In this document: positions 27,620-35,584 of the stretch, piece after piece
Layout of the letters: each line of letters begins with the position of its first letter
How positions within the stretch are numbered: the first letter of the stretch is position 1
Assembly (NCBI RefSeq): GCF_036046055.1
Contig: NZ_CP107939.1
Location: 2,480,001 to 2,544,000, forward strand
Length of the DNA stretch: 64,000 nt
From: Nocardia sp. NBC_00403
GTDB taxonomy: Bacteria > Actinomycetota > Actinomycetes > Mycobacteriales > Mycobacteriaceae
Direction: 5' to 3'
Program-made: the position numbers and the translations under genes
Notes under the pieces: model-generated
What the model saw: the letters and a program-made list of their open reading frames with translations, nothing else
What the model was told of the DNA's origin: nothing
Database searches by the model: none

Positions 27620-27632
27620 ATACATCGTGTAT
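27620..27632. promoter_or_regulatory. Operator candidate in the TetR/amine-oxidase divergent promoter
   Basis: ATACA-TCG-TGTAT is a perfect inverted repeat, and a third TGTAT half-site follows at 27646-27650, overlapping the oxidase start codon region. The position between the two divergent starts fits a TetR operator. Confidence 0.55.
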
Positions 27633-27648
27633 CTGAAATGTAAGGTGT

Positions 27649-29013
27649 ATGCGAATGTCGGATCTCAAAGATGTGATCGTGGTGGGGGCCGGGGCGGCCG
27701 GACTGACAGCAGCCCGCGCGCTCACGGCGGCCGGACGCGATGTCGTGGTGTTGGAGGCCCGGGAGCGAGTAGGTGGACGAACCCGCAACGTCGAGGTACC
27801 GGGCAGTGACATGTACGTGGAAGTCGGCGGCATGTGGGTCGGCCCCGGCCAGGACCGGGTGCTGGCATTGCTGACCGAACTCGGGTTCGCGACGTACCCG
27901 ACGCACGATCAGGGCGCGAACATCGGCGACTTCGGCGGTCGCGTCAGCCGCTTCCGGGGCCGAATGCCCCGGCTGAACCCGCTCGTGCTCGCCGATATCG
28001 GCCTCACGCAGCTGCGACTCGATCGCTCGGCTCGACGCGTACCCCTGCAGGCACCGTGGACGGCGCCCCATGCCCGGGAACTCGACGGTCAGACCTTCGG
28101 CACGTGGCTGCGCAAGCACTCGCACACCGCCACCGGACGCGCGTTCTTCCGGCTGGTCACCCAGGCGATCTGGTGCGCCGAACCGGACGAAATGTCGGCT
28201 CTGTGGGCGCAGTTCTACATCCATTCGGGCGGCGGCGTCGACTCATTGATCAACACGACCGGCGGTGCGCAGCAGGACAGGGTCGTCGGCGGCACACAGC
28301 GACTGTCGATCGTCATGGCCGAGGAGTTGGGCGACCGGGTCGTCCTCGGCGCCGCGGTGACCGAGATCGACTGGAGCGACGACGAGGTTCGGGTGCGGGC
28401 CGGGCGGCGGCAGTGGCGGGCACGGCACGCGATCATCGCGGTCCCGCCTCCGCTGGTGAGCCGAATCCGATTCACGCCGGACCTGCCCGCCGAGCGCGCC
28501 CAACTGCTCCAACGTCTGCCGATGGGCTGGACGATCAAGGTCAACGCGGTCTACGACGAGCCGTTCTGGCGCGCACAGGGTCTGTCCGGGCAGGCCAACA
28601 GCGACCGGCGCGCGCTCGGCACCGTCTTCGATGCCGGTCCGCCCGGCGCCGACCCCGCAGTCCTGGTCGGATTCCTCGAAGCCACCCATGCCCAAGCCGC
28701 GGCTCGCCTGGCGCCGAAAGAACGCCGCGACGCGGTTCTCGACGACCTCGCAGCATATTTCGGCCCCAAGGCGCGCAGGCCGGTCCACTACATCGAGCAA
28801 GACTGGGCCACCGAAACCTACAGCCGCGGCTGTTACGGCGCCTTCGCGACCCCATCGACTTTGACGCGCTTCGGACCGGAGTTGCGCCGCCCGACGGGCT
28901 CGCTGCACTGGGCCGGCACCGAAACGGCGACCCGCTGGGCCGGATACATCGACGGCGCGGTCGAATCCGGGCAGCGCGCTGCGCGCGAAATTCTCACCGC
29001 AACCAATCCGTGA
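27649..29013 (+). CDS. Flavin monoamine oxidase
   Basis: FAD-dependent amine oxidase of 454 residues. FAD-binding GAGAAGL at 13-19, the ARERVGGRTR motif, and the C-terminal signature GTETATRWAGYIDGAVESG are those of MAO. Lys297 (TIKVNAVYDEPFW) aligns with the conserved MAO lysine near N5 of the flavin. Cys395 in YSRGCYGAF sits where mammalian MAO has the cysteine that binds FAD covalently (YSGGCY). It should oxidise a primary amine to aldehyde, ammonia and peroxide. ATG at 27649; another ATG two codons on is possible. The divergent TetR gene is the probable regulator. Confidence 0.9.
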   Translation: MRMSDLKDVIVVGAGAAGLTAARALTAAGRDVVVLEARERVGGRTRNVEVPGSDMYVEVGGMWVGPGQDRVLALLTELGFATYPTHDQGANIGDFGGRVSRFRGRMPRLNPLVLADIGLTQLRLDRSARRVPLQAPWTAPHARELDGQTFGTWLRKHSHTATGRAFFRLVTQAIWCAEPDEMSALWAQFYIHSGGGVDSLINTTGGAQQDRVVGGTQRLSIVMAEELGDRVVLGAAVTEIDWSDDEVRVRAGRRQWRARHAIIAVPPPLVSRIRFTPDLPAERAQLLQRLPMGWTIKVNAVYDEPFWRAQGLSGQANSDRRALGTVFDAGPPGADPAVLVGFLEATHAQAAARLAPKERRDAVLDDLAAYFGPKARRPVHYIEQDWATETYSRGCYGAFATPSTLTRFGPELRRPTGSLHWAGTETATRWAGYIDGAVESGQRAAREILTATNP

Positions 29014-29212
29014 GCATCCCCAGCCGATCGAACGGCCACCGCAATTCACCGACAAGTCAATCGGTTTCACCAATAAGTCGATACCAATGACGCCTGAGCG
29101 GACACCTTGCAGCCGATGCCGACCACGGTGCTGCTCCAGCAACAACACCAACAGGGCGCCGCCGACTGCCGACTGCTGCTCTATCCCTCGGCCACATCAT
29201 GAGTGGTTGACA

Positions 29213-29233
29213 TAATTATGCAGACCGGTCTAG
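29213..29233. promoter_or_regulatory. LmrA/YxaF-type operator, site 2
   Basis: ATTATGCAGACCGGTCTAG (29215-29233) ends 8 bases before the TetR ATG at 29242 and overlaps CATAAT, a -10-like hexamer. Its core AGACCGGTCT is a perfect palindrome. It matches sites 1 and 3, and points to autoregulation of the TetR gene. Confidence 0.75.
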
Positions 29234-29241
29234 CGTGTTGT

Positions 29242-29817
29242 ATGGCCACAAAGGGAGATACGACGCGAGCGCGGATGGTTGAAGCGACTCGATTGATGGT
29301 CGAGGCGAATGGATACCACGGCACCGGACTGAAGCAGGTGCTCGAGCTGGCCGAGGCTCCCAGAGGCTCGCTCTACCACCACTTTCCCGGCGGTAAGGAC
29401 GAGCTGGTCGGCGAAGCCCTCGCCGTGGCGGGCAGGGATGTCGATCGCATGGTCAAGGAGTTGGCGCTACAGGCGCCCACCCTCGGCGATCTCGTGCGAG
29501 CGATGCTGGAAACACTGGCAGACAGGATGGTCGCCGCCGATTACAGCAAAGGCTGCCCAGTGGCCACCGTGGCGCTGGAGGTAGCTGCCACCAACGACGC
29601 CCTGCAACCGATCTGCGGCGGCATCTACGCAGGCTGGCAAACAACGCTGGCAGATGCCCTGCGCGCCGACGGCCACGACCCGGCCGAAGCGGATGAACTC
29701 GCGACGACAGCGCTCGCCCTAATCGAAGGTGCGCTGGTGCTAGCGCGTGCCAGCCGCAGTCGGATCCCCGTTGAGCGGGTCGGACGGCGCATCGCCAGGC
29801 TACTCACCAAAGACTGA
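29242..29817 (+). CDS. TetR-family regulator of LmrA/YxaF type
   Basis: Regulator of 191 residues. The DNA-binding domain contains TGLKQVLELAEAPRGSLYHHF and is followed by PGGKDELVGEAL, the signature of the LmrA/YxaF branch; the C-terminal part has the branch features SKGCPVATVALE and ALALIEGALVLARA. In B. subtilis these repressors respond to flavonoids. The start is an ATG at 29242 directly behind the operator; an earlier GTG in frame would put the operator inside the gene. The downstream SDR-hydrolase gene has its own copy of the operator, so the two form a local regulon. Confidence 0.9.
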   Translation: MATKGDTTRARMVEATRLMVEANGYHGTGLKQVLELAEAPRGSLYHHFPGGKDELVGEALAVAGRDVDRMVKELALQAPTLGDLVRAMLETLADRMVAADYSKGCPVATVALEVAATNDALQPICGGIYAGWQTTLADALRADGHDPAEADELATTALALIEGALVLARASRSRIPVERVGRRIARLLTKD

Positions 29818-29852
29818 CGATCGCACGGGATTGGCGACGTCTTCAATTTCAA

Positions 29853-29874
29853 CATAATATGTAGATCGGTCTAG
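29853..29874. promoter_or_regulatory. LmrA/YxaF-type operator, site 3
   Basis: AATATGTAGATCGGTCTAG (29856-29874) lies in the 68-bp gap between the TetR gene and the fusion gene, 11 bases before the ATG. It is the closest of the three sites to the B. subtilis LmrA/YxaF box (AT-rich part, then TAGANYGGTCTA) and overlaps a CATAAT hexamer. Confidence 0.78.
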
Positions 29875-29885
29875 ATAGGAATGAG

Positions 29886-31814
29886 ATGGAAGAGACCTTG
29901 AATAGCGCTCCAGACGCGGTGGTATTCGGCGCGACGGGCCTTATCGGCAAGTGGACAGTGCTACATCTCCTGGATCAGGGCCGTGCGGTCGCTGCCGTTA
30001 TTCGCAATCCGGCTCAGAGACGCACGAATACCGAGAGCGAGCCGATAGGAAGCCGGGAGGACGAATTGCGCGTGTGGCTAGGCGATCGTGGCGTGGTCGC
30101 CGACCGACTCACGGTTGTGTCCGGCGATTTCACGAAAGGCACAGACCTGGGACTGAGTCAGGCGGATGACGATCGACTGGCTGGTATCCGGGATGTTTTC
30201 AACGTTGCCGGTATATATCGGTTCGGGCTGCAACGTGAGGAGGCAAGTGCTGTAAATGTCGCGGGTGCTCTCAACGTGTTGTACTGGTCCGCGACCCGTC
30301 GTGCCCTCCGTCGACTGATCCATGTGTCCGGCTATCGAGTCGGATCCGACCCTGAACCGCGGTATCCGCTTCCCGAAGAAGAATTAGCGAAGCTCTACCA
30401 GGGCAAAGGAGCCTATGAAGGTTCCAAGACCGAAGCGGATGCCGCCATGCGGGTGATCGCGGCGCAATCGGGTGTCCCACTGACTGTGGTGAATCCCAGC
30501 AGCGTGATCGGTCATTCAGAGACCGGCGAGGTCGGTCAGTACCTTGGTTTGGCTGAAGTGGTCCGCGATCTGTGGATGGGGAAACTCCCAGCGCTTCCTG
30601 GAACCGCCCGTACCTTCGTGCCCGTGGTCGCCGTCGATCATTTCGCAAAGTTCATGGCCGCGATTCCCGATTACGATCCGGAGCCTGGCGGTCTGCACTG
30701 GGTGCTCGATGCGAACACGCCCAACCTGCCCGATATGGTGCGGCTGCTGGCCGGCCATCTGGGCTTGCGTGCACCCAAAATGCAAGTGCCAGTCGGGCTG
30801 ATCCGCCGCCTGCCAACCGCATTGACCGGTGCAAACCCCGAAACACTGTCATTCCTCTCCGAGGACCGTTACGACACGACCTCGACCGATAAGGTCGCCC
30901 GAGCCGCAGGGCTCCAGCAGCCCCGAGTCGAGACTGTCCTGCGCCGCTGGGCCGACCGGTTGGTATCGGATGGCTTCGGGGCGACGCCGACGGATTTTCC
31001 CGGCGGCTTCCATGAAGTCGGCGGATCTCGGACTTTTGTCGCCGGAGACAGAAATTCGCCCGATTTCGTTCTCCTGCATGGAATTCCCCTTGACAGTGAT
31101 TCATGGCAGGGAGTGATCCGCGAATTGGACAACGAGCGCGTTCTCGTCGCCGATCTGCCCGGACTCGGCCGTTCGACCGCTACAGCGGCGACACCGCTGG
31201 AGTGGGTCAGCGACCTGCTGAAGCCGGTACGAACCCGCCCCATTCTTGTCGCCCACTCAGCGGCCGCCGCGCCGGCACTGCGCTATGCCGCCGCCCATCC
31301 CGAACGCATCACGGCCGTGCTCGTTATCTCCCCGTACTTCCTCCAAGCGCGGCCCAACTGGTTGCTCCGTACACCAGTGCTCGCCGCACCACTCCTCAGG
31401 AGGATGTCGGCCGACCGTTTGGCGAGCACTCTGCTCGGCGACAGCGGTGCCCTTTCCTCAGAACACATTCGTCGGGCCATCGAAAGCGCGCAAAAGCAAC
31501 TGCAACGACCTGGCGTCGCCCGCCGAGTAGCCGACTGGCTCCGGGCTGCGAACCAACGCCCGGAACGCGCTGCTCTCCAGGCACTAATCGACGGAACCGC
31601 ACCGTTCCCTGTCCACATCATTGCCGGATCTCTTGATCCGCTGATCGGTGATTCCAGCGAGGCCACCGTCGTGACCGTCACCGACAGCGGGCATTACCCG
31701 CAACTCACGCACCCTTCAGACATTGTTGCCACGATGCGGAGCATTGCCGACCGCTCGATCCGCAGTTCTGCGTCCAGCCCAAGTAGATCAATCCCCGTCG
31801 AATCGCAGGATTAG
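29886..31814 (+). CDS. Fusion of extended SDR reductase and alpha/beta hydrolase
   Basis: Two-domain protein of 642 residues. Residues about 8-365 are an extended SDR: NAD(P)-binding GATGLIG at 15-21, a GDFTKGTDLGLS segment like that of thioester/acyl reductases, and the catalytic YEGSK. Residues about 375-630 are an alpha/beta hydrolase: LLHGIPLDSDSW, nucleophile in VAHSAAAA (the usual GxSxG glycines are His and Ala), acid in GSLDPLIGD and histidine in DSGHYPQL. M. tuberculosis EphD joins the same folds in the opposite order. A reductase coupled to a hydrolase could process an ester or thioester. It is controlled by site 3 and precedes the amidohydrolase gene by 6 bases. Confidence 0.82.
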   Translation: MEETLNSAPDAVVFGATGLIGKWTVLHLLDQGRAVAAVIRNPAQRRTNTESEPIGSREDELRVWLGDRGVVADRLTVVSGDFTKGTDLGLSQADDDRLAGIRDVFNVAGIYRFGLQREEASAVNVAGALNVLYWSATRRALRRLIHVSGYRVGSDPEPRYPLPEEELAKLYQGKGAYEGSKTEADAAMRVIAAQSGVPLTVVNPSSVIGHSETGEVGQYLGLAEVVRDLWMGKLPALPGTARTFVPVVAVDHFAKFMAAIPDYDPEPGGLHWVLDANTPNLPDMVRLLAGHLGLRAPKMQVPVGLIRRLPTALTGANPETLSFLSEDRYDTTSTDKVARAAGLQQPRVETVLRRWADRLVSDGFGATPTDFPGGFHEVGGSRTFVAGDRNSPDFVLLHGIPLDSDSWQGVIRELDNERVLVADLPGLGRSTATAATPLEWVSDLLKPVRTRPILVAHSAAAAPALRYAAAHPERITAVLVISPYFLQARPNWLLRTPVLAAPLLRRMSADRLASTLLGDSGALSSEHIRRAIESAQKQLQRPGVARRVADWLRAANQRPERAALQALIDGTAPFPVHIIAGSLDPLIGDSSEATVVTVTDSGHYPQLTHPSDIVATMRSIADRSIRSSASSPSRSIPVESQD

Positions 31815-31820
31815 ACCGAC

Positions 31821-33059
31821 ATGACACGAACAGTTGTCGTGGACGAACACTGGCAGCAGGTCTACCGGCACCTGCACGCGCACCCCGAGTTATCGGGGGT
31901 CGAAGACGCTACTGCGGACCTGGTGGCCAAGGAGCTGCGGTCACTGCCCGGCTGGGAGGTGACGGCCGGTGTGGGCGGCACGGGAGTGGTTGGTGTTCTT
32001 CGAGGAGTCCCTGGACCGGTGGTCTGGCTGCGGGCCGATATGGATGCGTTACCGGTCCAAGAGGACACCGATCTCCAATACGCCTCAACCGTGCCCGGGG
32101 TCATGCACGCATGTGGCCACGACTTCCATGTCGCCGCACTGCTGGCCGCCTGTGCCGAGTTGGGAGCCTCGGACGCGTTACCCGGCACAGTCGTTGCGAT
32201 CTTTCAACCCGCCGAGGAAACCGGCTCCGGAGCCACGGCGATGCTCGACGACGGTTTGCTGGAAAGGGTTCCGCGGCCCTGGATCTGCCTCGGGCAGCAT
32301 GTGAGCCCGTTGCCTGCCGGGCTGATTTTGACCCGAGGTGGTCCATTGATGGCTGCCGCCGATTCGGTGCGGGTGTCGCTGACCGGTGTGGGCGGGCATG
32401 CCTCGACTCCACACCTGGCCGTCGATTCACTCGCGATGGCGGCCTCTCTGGTGCTGCGGCTGCAGGCGTTGACTGCCCGGCAGACCTCACGGTCGGCAGC
32501 TCCAGTCCTCACTGCTGCGGCGCTGCATGCCGGACAACGCGCCAACATCATCGCCGACAGTGCGGAACTACTACTGAGCTTGCGGACGTTTACCCCTGGC
32601 TCACGTCGGGACATGCTGGAAGCGATCGACCGAATTGTCACAGCGGAAGCCACAGCCGCCGGCGCACAACGTGAGCCGGTAGTGGAGGTCTTCGACAGTT
32701 TCCCATTGACCGTTAACACCCCCGGCGCCACCGAGCGCGTCATGACGGAGCTCACCGCAGGCGGACTGACAGTATTTCCATTGCCCGAGCCGATCACCGG
32801 GAGCGAAGACTTCGGCCTGCTCGGCGCGGCGGCGGGCTGTCCGTCGGTGTTCTGGCATATCGGCGGCGCCGATCCCAGCCGGTTCACCTCGGAAGACCAA
32901 GAATTGCTACTTACTGAGGGGAGTCTGCCGTCGCGGATGCCCGTCAACCACTCGCCACGCTTCGCCCCGGACCCTCGGCATGCGTTGCCTGCGGCTGTCG
33001 CGGCCTTGGTGAGCGCGGCACGCGCGGAACTCGAGCCCGCAGACAAACGCCCGTCTTGA
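31821..33059 (+). CDS. M20-family amidohydrolase
   Basis: Metal-dependent amidohydrolase of 412 residues, like N-acyl-amino-acid hydrolases and hippurate hydrolase. It has HLHAHPELSG near the start, RADMDALPVQE, MHACGHDFH (metal ligands), PAEETGSGA and the dimerisation lid domain with GVGGHASTPH. The terminal metal ligand region GSEDFG is present. It removes an acyl group from an amide, typically an N-acyl amino acid. The start is 6 bases after the SDR-hydrolase fusion, so the two are co-transcribed and under the LmrA/YxaF-type operator. Substrate not determined. Confidence 0.88.
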   Translation: MTRTVVVDEHWQQVYRHLHAHPELSGVEDATADLVAKELRSLPGWEVTAGVGGTGVVGVLRGVPGPVVWLRADMDALPVQEDTDLQYASTVPGVMHACGHDFHVAALLAACAELGASDALPGTVVAIFQPAEETGSGATAMLDDGLLERVPRPWICLGQHVSPLPAGLILTRGGPLMAAADSVRVSLTGVGGHASTPHLAVDSLAMAASLVLRLQALTARQTSRSAAPVLTAAALHAGQRANIIADSAELLLSLRTFTPGSRRDMLEAIDRIVTAEATAAGAQREPVVEVFDSFPLTVNTPGATERVMTELTAGGLTVFPLPEPITGSEDFGLLGAAAGCPSVFWHIGGADPSRFTSEDQELLLTEGSLPSRMPVNHSPRFAPDPRHALPAAVAALVSAARAELEPADKRPS

Positions 33060-33243
33060 TCGCGGTGACCAACCGGATCGGATTCTGCAACAGGAATCAT
33101 CCTGATGACCGGGCACGTCATCCGCGTGACCGGAGTCGGGCCGGTGCGAGAAAGCAACCAGGACAACCCCGACGATTCGAAGCTGGCCGAAGTCATCCAG
33201 AACGCCGTGTTCCCGAACCAAAACATCCAGGATGCCGAAAAAT

Positions 33244-33284
33244 GGCCCAGGCCAGAGAGATCGAAAATCTCTCTGGCCTGGGCC
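33244..33284 (-). terminator. Strong terminator of the initiator tRNA
   Basis: A perfect 18-bp stem (33244-33261 against 33267-33284) with loop CGAAA, immediately 3' of the tRNA on the minus strand, followed in that direction by ATTTTTCGG. A textbook intrinsic terminator; it may also stop rightward transcription from the amidohydrolase gene. Confidence 0.85.
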
Positions 33285-33289
33285 GCTTG

Positions 33290-33363
33290 TAGCGGGGACA
33301 GGATTTGAACCTGCGACCTCTGGGTTATGAGCCCAGCGAGCTACCGAGCTGCTCCACCCCGCG
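33290..33363 (-). tRNA. Initiator tRNA-Met (CAU)
   Basis: A 74-base cloverleaf with anticodon CAT in a CTCATAA loop. Initiator marks are the unpaired 1-72 position (C against U) and three consecutive G-C pairs at the base of the anticodon stem (GGG and CCC). The T-loop is GGTTCAAATCC. No CCA is encoded. It is transcribed leftward from the gap before pcd and ends in a strong hairpin. Confidence 0.95.
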
Positions 33364-33426
33364 TCGGGTAGCCATAAGACTACGCATGGGGTGGCTGTCC
33401 GACCTAATCGCGAGGTCAGAGGTCTG

Positions 33427-34956
33427 TCAGCCGAACTGGATGCCTTGTGCGAGGGGGAGTTGGTCGGAGTAATTGATGGTGTTGGTTGCGCGGCGCATGT
33501 AGGCCTTCCACGAGTCCGAACCGGATTCGCGGCCGCCGCCGGTCTGCTTCTCACCGCCGAAGGCGCCGCCGATCTCGGCGCCAGAGGTGCCGATATTGAC
33601 GTTGGCGATGCCGCAGTCGGAGCCGTCGGCGGCGAGGAAGCGCTCGGCCTCGCGTTGGTCGGCGGTGAAAACGGCGGACGAAAGTCCTTGCGGCACTGCG
33701 TTGTGCAACGTGATCGCGGCGTCGAAGTCGTGATAGGTCAGCACGTAGAGGATCGGGGCGAAGGTCTCCTCGCGCACGACCGCGGTCTGTGCGGGCATCC
33801 GCACGATCGCCGGACGCACATAGAACGCGTCGTCGCCGAAACCGTCCACCCGTTCCCCGCCGCACACCAGCTCGCCGCCGTCGGCGAGTGCCCGATCCAG
33901 CGCGGCACGCATCCCCTGGTAGGCCCGCCCGTCGATCAGCGGGCCGACCAGCACCCCGTCCTCGAGCGGATTGCCCACGCGCAGTTGCTGATACGCACCC
34001 GCCACGCGTTCGAGCAGTGGTCCGACGACATCGGCGTGCACGATCAGCCGTCGCAGCGTCGTGCAGCGTTGGCCTGCCGTGCCCGCTGCGGCGAACACGA
34101 TGCCGCGCGCCGCCAGTTCCAGATCCGCCGACGGCGTGACGATCGCGCCGTTGTTGCCGCCCAACTCCAGCAGACACCGACCGAAGCGCGCGGCCACCCG
34201 CGGTGCGACGATGCGCCCCATCCGCACCGAACCGGTGGCGCTCACCAGCGCGACGCGCTCGTCGTCGACCAGCCGTGAACCGACCTCGGCGCCACCCTGG
34301 ATCAGTTGGTGCACTTCGGGATCCACGCCGACATCGGCCGCAGCGCGGCGCAGCAGGGTATGACAGGCCAGCGCCGTCAACGGCGTCGTCTCCGACGGCT
34401 TCCACACCACCGTGTCACCGCAGACCAAGGCGACGGCGGTATTCCACGCCCACACCGCGACCGGGAAGTTGAACGCGGAGATCACCCCGACCACACCCAG
34501 CGGATGCCAGGTCTCCAGCAGCCGATGCCCCGGCCGCTCCGAGGGCATGGTCTTGCCGTACAGCTGTCGCGAAAGTCCGATCGCGAACTCGCAGATGTCG
34601 ATCATTTCCTGGACTTCGCCAAGTGCCTCCGGGCCGATCTTCCCGGCCTCCAGCGTGACCAACTCGCCGAGTTGGGACTTGTGCACAGTGAGCAGTTCGG
34701 CCAGCCGCCGTACCACCGCGGCCCGCACGGGTGCGGGGACGGTACGCCACCCGCGGAATGCCAGGGCGGCACGGTCGATCGCGGCGTCGACGTCGTCGAG
34801 GGAGTCAACGGCCAGCGTCAGGAGCTGACCGCCGGTAATCGGTGTGCGGGCAGGCAATGCGCCCGCTGCCGGCGACTCGGCGCCGAGCTCGCGCAACAGC
34901 GCCGCCGCACGGGCTGCCAGGTCCATGGTGAGGTGATCGTCGAGCGTATGTGTCAT
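33427..34956 (-). CDS. pcd: L-aminoadipate-semialdehyde (piperideine-6-carboxylate) dehydrogenase
   Basis: Aldehyde dehydrogenase of about 509 residues that oxidises 2-aminoadipate semialdehyde to 2-aminoadipate with NAD, the second step of lysine epsilon-transamination. Visible motifs are the SAFNFPVAVWAWN and WKPSETTP cofactor region, ELGGNN with the catalytic glutamate, and the nucleophile cysteine in GQRCTTLRR. The start is an ATG at 34956; the frame upstream runs into the lrpA promoter. It is divergent from lrpA and lat, the same grouping as in M. tuberculosis, which supports the specific name over a general ALDH. Confidence 0.9.
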   Translation of the reverse strand: MTHTLDDHLTMDLAARAAALLRELGAESPAAGALPARTPITGGQLLTLAVDSLDDVDAAIDRAALAFRGWRTVPAPVRAAVVRRLAELLTVHKSQLGELVTLEAGKIGPEALGEVQEMIDICEFAIGLSRQLYGKTMPSERPGHRLLETWHPLGVVGVISAFNFPVAVWAWNTAVALVCGDTVVWKPSETTPLTALACHTLLRRAAADVGVDPEVHQLIQGGAEVGSRLVDDERVALVSATGSVRMGRIVAPRVAARFGRCLLELGGNNGAIVTPSADLELAARGIVFAAAGTAGQRCTTLRRLIVHADVVGPLLERVAGAYQQLRVGNPLEDGVLVGPLIDGRAYQGMRAALDRALADGGELVCGGERVDGFGDDAFYVRPAIVRMPAQTAVVREETFAPILYVLTYHDFDAAITLHNAVPQGLSSAVFTADQREAERFLAADGSDCGIANVNIGTSGAEIGGAFGGEKQTGGGRESGSDSWKAYMRRATNTINYSDQLPLAQGIQFG

Positions 34957-35066
34957 CGATTGCTCCGCTGTCGCTTTGGGCATTCGCACAATGGCTGTGC
35001 TGTTACGGGAAGTGAACGAGTAGAGGTTTCCGCCACGAGTCGCGCTTGCTGAGTTAGCCTTCGCTG

Positions 35067-35519
35067 ATGGCGGATACACCGGCAAGACCCGCACTCGATG
35101 ACATCGATCGCCTGCTGATTCGGGAACTGATGGCCGACGGTCGGGCCACGTTATCGAACCTGGCAGAGAAGGCGAGCCTATCGGTCTCCGCGGTGCAATC
35201 GCGGGTACGCAGGTTGGAGGCGCGTGGGGTGATCCGGGGTTACACGGCTCATGTCGACCCCGAGGCACTCGGTCAACTGCTGTCGGCATTCGTCGCGATC
35301 ACTCCTCTCGACCCCTCGCAACCGGATGACGCGCCTGCCGTTCTGCAACATATCCCCGGTATCGAGGCATGCCATTCGGTGGCCGGTGACGAGAGCTACG
35401 TGTTGTTGGTGCGTGTGGCCTCGCCACGGCACCTCGAGCAGCTGCTGCAGGAGATCAGAGCGACCGCCAACGTCAGGACCCGAAGCACCATCATCTTGCA
35501 GACATTCTATGACAGATAA
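35067..35519 (+). CDS. lrpA: Lrp/AsnC-family regulator LrpA
   Basis: Regulator of 150 residues with an N-terminal winged helix-turn-helix (DDIDRLLIRELMADGRATLSN, then LSVSAVQSRVRRLEARGVI) and a C-terminal RAM/AsnC ligand domain (GDESYVLLVRV). The M. tuberculosis homologue beside lat binds lysine and other amino acids and controls lat. It is divergent from pcd (110-bp gap) and 65 bases upstream of lat, so it should sense an amino acid and regulate the module. Confidence 0.92.
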   Translation: MADTPARPALDDIDRLLIRELMADGRATLSNLAEKASLSVSAVQSRVRRLEARGVIRGYTAHVDPEALGQLLSAFVAITPLDPSQPDDAPAVLQHIPGIEACHSVAGDESYVLLVRVASPRHLEQLLQEIRATANVRTRSTIILQTFYDR

Positions 35520-35584
35520 CAATTGGCCGTAATTAGTACGAAGAGATGTAGAGATTCCGTAAATATTTCCGTACCCTGACCGGT

